Of a stretch of 13,078 nucleotides of DNA, positions 7,379 through 13,078 are shown in pieces (within the stretch, counting starts at the first letter, position 1; each line of letters begins with the position of its first letter). Origin of the DNA: CAYZJD01 sp964478455 (GTDB taxonomy: Bacteria; Acidobacteriota; Terriglobia; Bryobacterales; Bryobacteraceae); contig CAYZJD010000098.1 of the NCBI GenBank assembly GCA_964478455.1, positions 1 through 13,078 on the forward strand, written 5' to 3'. The translations under genes and the position numbers were made by a program. The notes below the pieces were generated by a model. That model saw nothing but the letters and a program-made list of their open reading frames with translations. It made no database searches and was not told the DNA's origin.

Positions 7379-7666
7379 GTGGAATGCAAGAGGCTGGTCT
7401 TCAGCGCCCGCGCGGCGCAACGGATGTTCGAGAGAGGAATCCGTGAGAGTAACGTCCGCTTGCTCATTGAGGCTGGGGAAGTCATCGCCGAGTATCCAGA
7501 AGAAACTCCTCTTCCGAGCTGCCTGATCCTGGGGTACGTGGATGAAGTCCCCCTCCATGTTGTTGTGGCGGTGGATCGCGCTGGCGGCACATGTTACGTA
7601 ATGACGGCGTACGTTCCGGATCCAAAAGTGTGGCATTCTGACACCAAGACCAGGAGAAGCCCATGA
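7379..7666 (+). CDS. DUF4258 protein, putative toxin of a toxin-antitoxin pair (95 aa)
   Basis: A small DUF4258 domain protein, starting at GTG 7379. Visible family features are VFSARAAQRMFERGI (residues 7-21), a helix with LIEAGEVIAEYPEETPLPS, then strands LILGYVDEVPLHVVVAVD and CYVMTAYVPDP. DUF4258 proteins are RelE/MqsR-like in size and context and are often encoded just before a YgiT-type zinc-finger antitoxin, as here, where the ATGA overlap couples the two genes. By analogy the product would be an mRNA-cleaving toxin, but no nuclease activity can be shown from sequence. The usual His of the FSxHAxxRM motif is Arg-11 here (CGC, one transition from CAC), which could mean a weakened or inactive toxin. 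An in-frame ATG at residue 16 would cut into the domain, so the GTG start is preferred. Confidence 0.8.
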   Translation: MECKRLVFSARAAQRMFERGIRESNVRLLIEAGEVIAEYPEETPLPSCLILGYVDEVPLHVVVAVDRAGGTCYVMTAYVPDPKVWHSDTKTRRSP

Positions 7667-7887
7667 AGTGCGTCATTTGCAGAAATGGGGAATCTCGTCC
7701 GGGATTGGCCACGGTGGCATTGCATCGAAGGGATTCCACGGTGATCATCAAAGGGGTCCCGGCGGACGTATGCGGAGACTGCGGTGAGTACTATCTGTCG
7801 GAAGAGGTGACACGCGAAATCCTCGAACGCGCAAATCGCGCAGTGGAGCACGGGGCCGAAGTGGAGGTCTTGAGATACGCGGCATAA
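7663..7887 (+). CDS. YgiT/MqsA-type zinc-finger antitoxin-like protein (74 aa)
   Basis: A short protein with two CxxC pairs, C3/C6 and C37/C40, that would bind one zinc ion. Between them lie beta strands (TVALHRRDSTVIIKGVPA), as in the N-terminal zinc domain of MqsA; GEYYLSEEVTREILERANRA forms a final helix. Such proteins neutralise the toxin encoded next to them by direct binding. MqsA itself is about 131 residues and has a C-terminal helix-turn-helix that represses its own operon. This protein stops before that part, so any autoregulation would need another factor. The start overlaps the DUF4258 stop (ATGA), giving the toxin-first order of mqsRA. The zinc-finger family call is strong; the antitoxin role is inferred from context. 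Confidence 0.82.
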   Translation: MKCVICRNGESRPGLATVALHRRDSTVIIKGVPADVCGDCGEYYLSEEVTREILERANRAVEHGAEVEVLRYAA

Positions 7888-8093
7888 CCTGGCAGCTGAA
7901 GCAGTGGTCCTTGCAGGGAGACCGGCGGCAATTCGTCTCGCGTGCTGATAGACCGGCGCCGTTAATCAGGCAGAAAGGGGCCTGGAAAGGATTCCCTCAC
8001 GGGACGTTTGGCCCACGTTGCACATCACGGTCTCTGGCAGACGGAAGCATCTGCCCCACCCATCCGCCGACGCGGCGCGCAAGACTGGGCGCT

Positions 8094-8118
8094 CCACAGC
8101 CAGGCTCAGGCTGAGTGG
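8094..8118. other. imperfect hairpin in the gap between convergent genes
   Basis: The 290-bp gap at 7888-8177 has no credible gene. It contains this hairpin: CCAC-AGCC, a 7-nt loop, then GGCT-ga-GTGG, with a further three pairs possible after a 2-nt bulge. It lies between the end of the zinc-finger gene (+) and the end of the methyltransferase gene (-), where a bidirectional terminator would be expected. There is no T-run on either side, so it is only a candidate. Confidence 0.25.
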
Positions 8119-8177
8119 CGCGCCGAACTGCGCGCTCGACACGCAGTGCGGGCAAGGGAAAGGGCCTGCCGAACCTG

Positions 8178-8759
8178 CTATTTCTCCGCCGGCGGCATCC
8201 GGTAGACGTAAATTGTGTGCTCGCGCTGGTGGGCGAGGATCTTCTCGACGCGTTCCGGCTTCCAGCCCATGATCTCGTAGTCGTGGGAGACGACGCGTGC
8301 GCCCGGTTTGAGCTGCTTGCGCAGTTTCGGCTTCAGCCGCTCGTTGGACAGGCGAAGCAGGTAGAGCGTCACCACGTCGGCGGGGCCGATGTCGACTTCC
8401 AGCAGATTTCCCTCGACCACCTGGACCTGGTCCTGCAAGCCGAGCTCGGCCGCCTTGGCCGTGGTCGTCGCCACCAACCGCTTGGAGAGTTCCACGCCGA
8501 CTGCCTTCGCCTTGAATTTCTGCGCCGCCACGAAGAGGATCCGGCCGTCGCCGCAGCCGAGATCGTAGAGGGTGTCGCCGGGGCGGAGGTCCGCGACTTC
8601 CAGCATCTTTTCCACCACCGTTTCCGGCGTGGGAACGAACGGCGCGAGATTATCGGGGTGCGCCAGGTTTTCGGGGCGGACACGGTGCTGCGCGAGGCCA
8701 GCGGGCAGGAGAACCAGGGCCAGCAACAACCCGTGGGGGAGGGCTCGGATGGCTCGCAT
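8178..8759 (-). CDS. exported class I SAM-dependent methyltransferase (193 aa)
   Basis: Residues 1-23 form a signal peptide: two arginines, a leucine-rich core, then GLAQ as a likely cleavage site. The mature protein has PFVPTPETVVEKML, motif I YDLGCGDGRI (D66 to G72), an acidic E90 ending GVE, a GNLLEVD segment, and ADVVTLYLL followed by LKPGARVVSHDYEI and GWKPE. This arrangement matches the FAM173/ATPSCKMT-like methyltransferase group, some of which act on protein lysines after a membrane segment. The SAM-binding motif is complete, so the enzyme should bind SAM. Its predicted location outside the cytoplasm is puzzling because SAM is not expected there, unless the N-terminus stays as a membrane anchor. 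It starts 3 bp after the stop of the upstream exported protein, so the two form an operon. The substrate is unknown. Confidence 0.9.
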   Translation of the reverse strand: MRAIRALPHGLLLALVLLPAGLAQHRVRPENLAHPDNLAPFVPTPETVVEKMLEVADLRPGDTLYDLGCGDGRILFVAAQKFKAKAVGVELSKRLVATTTAKAAELGLQDQVQVVEGNLLEVDIGPADVVTLYLLRLSNERLKPKLRKQLKPGARVVSHDYEIMGWKPERVEKILAHQREHTIYVYRMPPAEK

Positions 8760-8762
8760 ACG

Positions 8763-10007
8763 CTAGCGCGCCGAAGCAGCTACGGTGCGGCGCTCACTCT
8801 TTGATTTTACGATGCGGGAGACCATTTCGGTGACCGCATGCCACAAGTCCCGCGGACGGCTGATGGTGTATTCCGTACCCCGGAGGAACTTCACTGCCGC
8901 CCCGATGGCGTCGCGCCAGGGCGTCGCCTGCGGGCTGAGGTTGTAGTTCATGTAGAAGACCGGGTAATCGAGCGGACCCAGCCGCCTCAGCTCCTCCGCC
9001 GGGATATTCTCGCCAAGCATGGCCTTGGGTCCCGCGAAGATCAACGCATCCGGCCGCGCGCCGCTTATCTCGGAGCGCAACAGGTCGCTGAGGAACTGCG
9101 TCTCTCCGTTCCTCTGGCTCAGGCGTTTCAGGTCCACCGTGCCGAGATTCAGGGATTGCAGCGCCTCGCCGAGGGCGGGGAAGTCGATTCGGTCGGCGTT
9201 GTCCTGGCGGTAGAAGACCCGCTGCTCCTGGAGGTTGAAGGCGATGAGGCTGAACTTCCGGATTCGCGGCTCCCGCGAGATCGTTCGCAAGATCGAAACC
9301 AACGCGCTCATGTCGAGGGGCTGGAGCGCCGCCGAGTGGGAGTTCTGCGGAGCGAAGTTGATCAGCACCTTCACGTTGAGCGGCGCGACGGTTTGCGATC
9401 GCTCCACCGGCGGCTCCTCTTTGAACGGTTCGGTTTCGCTTGCCAGGGCGGAACTCGGCGGCACGACCAGGTCGATGTTCTTGTCCTTGGCCGGGAGGGT
9501 CGCCTCGACGTCCCAATAGAACGAACAGATTCGCTCGCTCCGGTCCCGCATGAGCCAATCCACGTGGTATTCCCCTTCGCCGAGGTCGAATGCGCCCTGG
9601 AGATAAGCGTCCCCCTTGGCATCCTCCTCGATCGGCGGCACGCGAATGCGCTGCGAGAAGTAGGCCGGCTCGTCTCTGTGGTTCTCGGGAGTGACGCGGA
9701 AGATGATCGTCAGCAGGTTCTCCGAACCTTCGAGTTCCCGCAGCGGAATGCTGACCTCGTAGCCGGCGTGGAAGCGCAGGTCAAATCCGAGCAGGGCCTT
9801 GACGGGCGAAACGATACACGGCAGGTCCTTGCGAAGCTCCTGGAGCTCCAGGACGGCGGCGTCCGTGTTGTGCAAGCGCACAATGCCATACGGCCCGGGC
9901 GCGGTGATGAGAGCCTGGGCCGCAGCCAGCGTCGTGCACACCCCCGCGATCACACCTCCGCGCAGGCATGTGCGGACTCCTTGCGGGGCTATGCAGGATC
10001 GCTTCAT
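8763..10007 (-). CDS. exported protein of unknown function (414 aa)
   Basis: I do not recognise a named family. The ATG at 10007 gives a signal peptide of about 32 residues: basic start, GGVIAGVCTTLAAA core, AQA cleavage site. No good ribosome-binding site is visible. Residues of about 40-180 are beta-rich, with IVSPVKALLGFDLRFHAGYE and strands up to CSFYWDVEA. A Pro/Glu-rich link (about 182-207) follows. Residues of about 209-400 look alpha/beta: NVKVLINFAP, FSLIAFNLQEQRVFYRQ, LNLGTVDLKRL, ARPDALIFAGPK, YPVFYMNYNL. This half is somewhat like a von Willebrand A-type fold but has no DxSxS metal site. It is co-transcribed with the exported methyltransferase, so the two may share a task in the cell envelope. 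The coding call is strong; the function is unknown. Confidence 0.85.
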   Translation of the reverse strand: MKRSCIAPQGVRTCLRGGVIAGVCTTLAAAQALITAPGPYGIVRLHNTDAAVLELQELRKDLPCIVSPVKALLGFDLRFHAGYEVSIPLRELEGSENLLTIIFRVTPENHRDEPAYFSQRIRVPPIEEDAKGDAYLQGAFDLGEGEYHVDWLMRDRSERICSFYWDVEATLPAKDKNIDLVVPPSSALASETEPFKEEPPVERSQTVAPLNVKVLINFAPQNSHSAALQPLDMSALVSILRTISREPRIRKFSLIAFNLQEQRVFYRQDNADRIDFPALGEALQSLNLGTVDLKRLSQRNGETQFLSDLLRSEISGARPDALIFAGPKAMLGENIPAEELRRLGPLDYPVFYMNYNLSPQATPWRDAIGAAVKFLRGTEYTISRPRDLWHAVTEMVSRIVKSKSERRTVAASAR

Positions 10008-10121
10008 CGGGCCAACCGAGCCGCCGTTCTACCCAAGATTCTACCCCCGGTGACCGGTGTCGGCGGTCTGTTTGAGGGCGGGCCAGGAAGAGTTAACAGT
10101 CTCCCCGCCCCGACAACCCGT

Positions 10122-10149
10122 ATTATCCATGATCCCGCTGAAAGTGCAA
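10122..10149 (-). promoter_or_regulatory. possible promoter for the exported-protein/methyltransferase operon
   Basis: On the minus strand TTGCAC (10149-10144) and GATAAT (10127-10122) are 16 bp apart. The -10 is a near-consensus match and the -35 a weak one. Transcription would start about 105 bp before the ATG at 10007. The same 232-bp gap also must hold the ssb promoter, for which I see no convincing -35/-10 pair. Confidence 0.35.
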
Positions 10150-10239
10150 GCCGATTTAAACCTGATGAAGCTGATTTCGACGGCGGCGGTGCACTGAGGC
10201 AAGCTCACCGGACACGACTGTGGTAGAGTGCAAGGGAGT

Positions 10240-10719
10240 ATGGCAACCCGAAGCGTCAACAAAGTCATTCTCATCGGCAACCTGGGCAGGGACGCCGAAA
10301 CGAAGTTCACGCCGAACGGCACGGCGCGAACCACGTTTTCCATCGCCACGAGCCGCCGCTGGAAGGACCAGCAGACCGGGGAGTGGAAAGAAGAGACCGA
10401 CTGGCACAACGTCGTTCTCTGGCGCCAGGAGAACCTGGCGAACTACCTGCTCAAAGGCAAGCAAGTCTTCGTTGAAGGACGCTTGCAGACGCGCAATTAC
10501 GAGGACAAGGACGGGCGGAAGGTGTACGTCACCGAGGTCGTGGCCGAGGACGTGATCTTGCTCGGCGGCCGCGTCGGCGAGGCGCCGGCAGCGGCATCGG
10601 GCGACGAGTTCTCACAGCAGCCGGTCTCGATGCCACGTAGCGCACAGCGGCCAGTTCCGCAAACGCCGCAGGCGGAGGCGGCGGAATTTAACGCCTCCGA
10701 CGACGACGTGCCGTTCTGA
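10240..10719 (+). CDS. ssb: single-stranded DNA-binding protein SSB (159 aa)
   Basis: A typical bacterial SSB. The OB-fold spans about residues 3-107: SVNKVILIGNLGRDAE, TTFSIATSRRWKD, ETDWHNVVLWRQ with the DNA-stacking Trp and Phe positions kept, and GKQVFVEGRLQTRNYEDKDG. A Gln/Pro/Ala-rich flexible part follows, and the acidic tip DDDVPF recruits partner proteins of replication, repair and recombination. It works as a tetramer in the cytoplasm. I chose ATG 10240, which gives the family's usual MATRSVNKV start with AAGG four bases upstream. An in-frame GTG at 10228 would add four residues and cannot be excluded. The gene stands alone, diverging from the exported-protein operon and converging with the DNA glycosylase gene. 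Confidence 0.97.
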   Translation: MATRSVNKVILIGNLGRDAETKFTPNGTARTTFSIATSRRWKDQQTGEWKEETDWHNVVLWRQENLANYLLKGKQVFVEGRLQTRNYEDKDGRKVYVTEVVAEDVILLGGRVGEAPAAASGDEFSQQPVSMPRSAQRPVPQTPQAEAAEFNASDDDVPF

Positions 10720-10737
10720 GCAGCCACGGCTGCTTTG
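10719..10737 (+). terminator. terminator-like hairpin after ssb
   Basis: Starting within the ssb stop codon, AGCAGC-CACG-GCTGCT forms a six-pair stem with a four-base loop, followed by TTTG. The T-run is short, so termination may be partial. It could also serve the convergent glycosylase gene, whose stop is at 10812. Confidence 0.5.
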
Positions 10738-10811
10738 CCCGCCTGGAGCGGACGGCGCAGGGATCCGGCTAACCGGTCAACGGTCAAGGACTGGCGAGGA
10801 GGGCGGCTGCC

Positions 10812-11729
10812 TTACCCGCCCCCGGTCGCGCGGCGGGCGGTGAGCCTCTCCAACTCCTCGATGGTTCGCGGCCAATCCTGGCGCAACAAGCGGGAGAGCG
10901 CGCGGTCCGCCAGCAGGCGGCCATCTGTCTGGCAGCGCGGACAATAGTTGGTTTCGTTGTCCGCGTAACGAATCCGCTGCACCTTCTCTCCGCATCGGGG
11001 GCATGGCTTGCCGAAGCGGCCGTGCACCGCCATTCCCTCGCGAAACGCGGTCACCTTTTCCGGAAAGCCGCCCTTGCGCTCAGCACGCAAGCGGTCGATC
11101 CAGCCGGCCAGCGTGGCGCGCACCGCATCGTAGAGACGCCGGACCTCCTCGGCGGACAGCTTCCCCACCAGTGTCGCAGGGGAGAGCCGGGCGCTGTGCA
11201 AGATCTCGTCCGAGTAGGCGTTGCCGATTCCGCTGAAGAGGCACGGGTCCGTCAGGGCCCGCTTGAGCGTGTGATTGCCCGAGACCAGCGCGGCCGCAAA
11301 TGTCCCGAAGTCCGCTTCAAGAGGCTCTATCCCGCCCGGATCGAGGGCGCGCAGGTTTTCCTCTCCGCGGACAATGTGCAGCGCAGCCCTTTTTCGGGAT
11401 CCGGCTTCGGTCAGGACCAGGCTGCCGGCGGCAAAATCCAGCGCGGCCAGCGACCTTCTTCCGTCAATTCGCACGCCGCACTTCTTCCAGTGGAGCCGGC
11501 CGGCGATCATCAGATGAAAGACGAGCCAGAGGCCGCCCTCGACGCCGATCGCGATCCGCTTGCCAAGCCGCCGCAAGCCGCGGACGGTCTTTCCCTCGGC
11601 CGCTTCGAGAGGCGGCTCGATCGTCCGCAGTAGGAACGGGCTCGCCAGCCTCACCCGCTCCAGTCTCTGACCGAGGATCCTCTCTTGGAGCGCCTCGATG
11701 TAGGTGACGATATCGGACAGTTCGGGCAC
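10812..11729 (-). CDS. formamidopyrimidine-DNA glycosylase / Nei-family base-excision enzyme (305 aa)
   Basis: The frame is open further up, but the GTG at 11729 gives MPELSDIVTYIEAL, so after Met removal the protein begins Pro-Glu as this family requires for its catalytic Pro and Glu. Other marks are LRRLGKRI with the conserved Lys, HLMIAGRL, the helix-two-turn-helix GIGNAYSDEIL, and a C-terminal zinc finger with C243, C246, C263 and C266. The enzyme removes oxidised bases and cuts the strand at the abasic site. Odd points: the zinc-finger tip reads ADNETNYC where MutM and Nei have an Arg-containing GGRGTxYC-like loop, and about 39 residues follow the last cysteine. It lies 25 bp after the TPR gene. 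Family membership is sure; which lesions it prefers is not. Confidence 0.92.
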   Translation of the reverse strand: MPELSDIVTYIEALQERILGQRLERVRLASPFLLRTIEPPLEAAEGKTVRGLRRLGKRIAIGVEGGLWLVFHLMIAGRLHWKKCGVRIDGRRSLAALDFAAGSLVLTEAGSRKRAALHIVRGEENLRALDPGGIEPLEADFGTFAAALVSGNHTLKRALTDPCLFSGIGNAYSDEILHSARLSPATLVGKLSAEEVRRLYDAVRATLAGWIDRLRAERKGGFPEKVTAFREGMAVHGRFGKPCPRCGEKVQRIRYADNETNYCPRCQTDGRLLADRALSRLLRQDWPRTIEELERLTARRATGGG

Positions 11730-11754
11730 GTTCGGGGCCTGACCGACCGCGGCG

Positions 11755-12069
11755 TTATCCCAGCAGATCCAGCGCCGCCTGCAACTCGCTGCGGGCATGC
11801 GCGTCGCCGGCCTTTTCGGCGGCCTCGATACCCCGGCGATACAAGTCGCGCGCTTCGTCGAGGCGGCCGAGTTTCTCGAGCGCCTGCGCGCCGTGGAAGT
11901 AAGCGTAACAGTAGCCAGGGTTGTAGGAAATGAGCGTGCGGAATTCCTGAACCGCCTCTTCGAATTCGCCCGCCTTAGCGTGTTCGATGGCCAGGCCGTA
12001 ACGGGCGAAACTGTCTTCCGGCTTAACCGCCAGTATGTTCTTCAGGACCTCGATGCGCTGGTTGGACAT
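11755..12069 (-). CDS. small TPR protein (104 aa)
   Basis: The ATG at 12069 gives a compact protein made almost wholly of tetratricopeptide repeats. SFARYGLAIEHAKAGEFEEA and GYCYAYFHGAQALEKLGRLDEA are the two first-helix/turn signatures, with the pattern of small residues at W/L-G-Y-A-F-A-P positions, and a third partial helix pair closes the protein. There is no signal peptide, so it should act in the cytoplasm as a protein-binding adaptor. The partner is unknown. A GGAGGAG Shine-Dalgarno lies 12 nt upstream, within a small hairpin. It precedes the DNA glycosylase gene by 25 bp and is probably co-transcribed with it. The frame upstream of 12069 overlaps the divergent thioesterase gene and is rejected as a start. 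Confidence 0.88.
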   Translation of the reverse strand: MSNQRIEVLKNILAVKPEDSFARYGLAIEHAKAGEFEEAVQEFRTLISYNPGYCYAYFHGAQALEKLGRLDEARDLYRRGIEAAEKAGDAHARSELQAALDLLG

Positions 12070-12097
12070 GTCGCCGGGGAACTCCTCCCCCTCATGA

Positions 12098-12103
12098 TAA
12101 GAT
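12098..12103 (+). promoter_or_regulatory. possible extended -10 of the thioesterase gene
   Basis: TG at 12095-12096, one base, then TAAGAT at 12098-12103 resembles an extended -10 element. It ends seven bases before the ATG at 12111, which would give a leaderless mRNA; no Shine-Dalgarno is visible before that ATG. The divergent TPR gene has a possible -10 (TATCTT, minus strand) on nearly the same bases. No -35 is evident. Confidence 0.3.
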
Positions 12104-12110
12104 ACCGGCG

Positions 12111-12593
12111 ATGCAGGGCAGCCCCGTCCGCGAATCCATTTCGGAATACTCCGAGCTTGCACTCCCGAACGATGCGAACGCGCTGGGCACACTGCTCGGC
12201 GGCAAGGTGATGCATCTGGTGGACCTGGCCGCGGCGATGGCAGCCATGCGCCACGCGCGCCGTCCGGTGGTGACGGCGTCGATCGACTCCATGACCTTTC
12301 TTCACCCGGTGCACATCGGGCAACTGGTGATCCTTCGCTCCTCGGTGAACCGGGTGTTCCGCACGTCGATGGAGGTGGGGGTGAAGGTCTTCGTTGAGGA
12401 TCTGCTGACGGGCGAGCGCAGGCACACTTCTTCGGCCTATCTGACTTTCGTTGCGCTCGATGAAAAGGGCAAGCCGACGCCGGTCCCACCGGTGATCCCG
12501 GAAACGGAGGACGAGCGGCGCCGCTACGAGGAGGCCGGCCGGCGCAGGGAGTACCGTCTCCAGCGAAGGACGGCTGCGCCGGAGAAGCGGTAA
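12111..12593 (+). CDS. hotdog-fold acyl-CoA thioesterase, YciA/ACOT type (160 aa)
   Basis: A single hotdog domain of about 125 residues. NALGTLLGGKVMHLVDLAAAM contains the central helix and the aspartate at the active site (D38), followed by the sheet with ASIDSMTFLHPVHIGQLV, SMEVGVKVFVED, and SAYLTFVALDEKGKP. These features match YciA/ACOT7-like enzymes, which hydrolyse acyl-CoA to free acid and CoA in the cytoplasm and act as hexamers of hotdog pairs. About 30 charged C-terminal residues (RRRYEEAGRRREYRLQRR region) form a helix tail. The gene lies 41 bp from the divergent TPR gene and converges on the Hfq-like gene with a 28-bp gap. Chain-length preference cannot be read from the sequence. 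Confidence 0.93.
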   Translation: MQGSPVRESISEYSELALPNDANALGTLLGGKVMHLVDLAAAMAAMRHARRPVVTASIDSMTFLHPVHIGQLVILRSSVNRVFRTSMEVGVKVFVEDLLTGERRHTSSAYLTFVALDEKGKPTPVPPVIPETEDERRRYEEAGRRREYRLQRRTAAPEKR

Positions 12594-12621
12594 GGGCGCG
12601 CCCGCGGCTGCGCCGGAAGGA

Positions 12622-12924
12622 TTACGGGTTCTCCTTGTACATGTACTTGATGCTGGGCTTGTAGACCAGCAGGTTGGGTCCTTCCGTCCGGTTGATCTTA
12701 AGGCAACAGCGGTCGTACCACTCGATGACGCCGTGAATGGTCTCGCCATCCTTGAAGACGACCACCATTGGAGTCTTCGACTGCATCTGCTTCACGTAGT
12801 AGAAGCCCTCGGCGTGTGTCTGCTCAGATGGAATCGCCTTTTTCTGCTGCTTTCGCTGGTTGTTGACCTTCTCCTTGATCTCGTTCAACGGAGGGCGGAT
12901 CAATCTGCGGTTTGCGGTTTCCAC
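12622..12924 (-). CDS. hfq: Hfq-like Sm-fold RNA-binding protein (100 aa)
   Basis: GTG 12924 is chosen as start because GGGAG lies eight bases upstream; the open frame above it has no ribosome-binding site or family likeness. Residues of about 41-97 show the Sm fold: FYYVKQMQSKTPMVVVFKDG and ETIHGVIEWYDRCCLKI form the Sm1 part, and NLLVYKPSIKYMYK the Sm2 part, where classical Hfq has YKHAI. Hfq rings bind small RNAs and mRNAs and bring them together. This protein differs from E. coli Hfq by a 30-40-residue basic N-terminal extension (KEKVNNQRKQQKKA), by Pro-Ser replacing His-Ala in Sm2, and by a very short C-terminus. It stands alone with its own likely promoter. The Sm/Hfq family call is good; the same RNA-chaperone job is inferred. 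Confidence 0.85.
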   Translation of the reverse strand: METANRRLIRPPLNEIKEKVNNQRKQQKKAIPSEQTHAEGFYYVKQMQSKTPMVVVFKDGETIHGVIEWYDRCCLKINRTEGPNLLVYKPSIKYMYKENP

Positions 12925-12951
12925 CGTATGACTCCCTGGGCTTAAGTAATG

Positions 12952-12982
12952 ATTATCGGCTGAACTCGCGGGGCTGCCCCAA
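12952..12982 (-). promoter_or_regulatory. possible promoter of the Hfq-like gene
   Basis: On the minus strand GATAAT (12957-12952) is a near-consensus -10, with TTGGGG (12982-12977) 19 bp upstream as a weak -35. Transcription would begin near 12945, giving a leader of about 20 nt that contains the GGGAG ribosome-binding site. A perfect 11-nt palindrome, GGGGC-T-GCCCC at 12970-12980, overlaps the -35 and could be a regulator site. Confidence 0.4.
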
Positions 12983-13078
12983 CAGAGGTTATTCCGAAGT
13001 GCCGATCTTTCTTCTCCATTCATAACACAGAGCTCCGGAAGCCGCAATCCGGGGACAGCCCGCATGTTTCCCGCGCGC

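Noticed and set aside
7888..8177. Several short plus-strand frames between the zinc-finger gene and the exported methyltransferase gene, one running on across the methyltransferase.
   Set aside because: They lack ribosome-binding sites and domain signatures, and the longer one is antisense to the methyltransferase.
8763..10007. Possible von Willebrand A domain in the unknown exported protein.
   Set aside because: The C-terminal half has a vaguely similar alpha/beta pattern, but the DxSxS metal-binding motif is missing, so the name is not supported.
8838..10226. A 462-residue plus-strand open frame.
   Set aside because: It is antisense to the exported-protein gene, which has a signal peptide and folds sensibly; the plus frame has no domain signature or ribosome-binding site.
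12594..12603. GGGCGCGCCC palindrome between the convergent thioesterase and Hfq-like genes as a terminator.
   Set aside because: It is a 10-bp perfect palindrome without a loop and without T-runs; in GC-rich DNA this arises easily by chance.
12925..13065. N-terminal extension of the Hfq-like gene up to an ATG at 13065.
   Set aside because: The extra residues show no conservation pattern, the region holds a likely promoter, and GTG 12924 has a good ribosome-binding site.

Overview
The window is about 13 kb of GC-rich bacterial DNA with tightly packed genes on both strands. It most likely comes from an acidobacterium of the Bryobacter/Solibacter kind. That is an inference from gene style, not a match to a known genome: an Hfq-like Sm protein with a long basic N-terminus, an Fpg-family glycosylase of the PELSD type, a secreted FAM173-like methyltransferase, and a glycan cluster with GT4-methyltransferase fusions. 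There are no phage, plasmid, transposon or CRISPR genes.

Positions 3-6904 (+) form one compact surface-glycan operon. It holds the end of a GT4 glycosyltransferase, two further complete GT4 enzymes, a small secreted DUF3108 protein, a GT4-methyltransferase fusion, and a Wzm/KpsM-type ABC-2 permease. Neighbours overlap or lie a few bases apart; one 32-bp overlap and one ATGA junction suggest translational coupling. The likely product is a methylated polysaccharide built on the cytoplasmic face and exported by an ABC transporter. The ATPase partner is not in the window. The permease has about 117 extra N-terminal residues that look like a beta-sandwich, a domain type normally expected on the ATPase (Wzt) or on glycan enzymes; this is the most novel item here.

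Positions 6905-7378 have no credible protein gene but hold a degenerate tRNA-like sequence (-). Directly after it lies a two-gene toxin-antitoxin-like pair (+): a DUF4258 protein and a YgiT/MqsA-type zinc-finger protein overlapping by ATGA. The toxin has Arg where the family usually has His, and the antitoxin lacks the DNA-binding half of MqsA.

Positions 8178-10007 (-) are a two-gene operon of exported proteins, an unrecognised 414-residue protein and a methyltransferase with a signal peptide. Next come ssb (+) with a terminator-like hairpin, then a (-) pair of a small TPR protein and an Fpg/Nei-family DNA glycosylase, a divergent hotdog-fold acyl-CoA thioesterase (+), and an Hfq-like RNA-binding protein (-) with its own likely promoter.

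The right half is mostly ordinary housekeeping. The unusual signals are the permease and GT-methyltransferase fusions, the decayed tRNA beside the toxin-antitoxin pair, the exported methyltransferase operon, and the variant Fpg and Hfq proteins.
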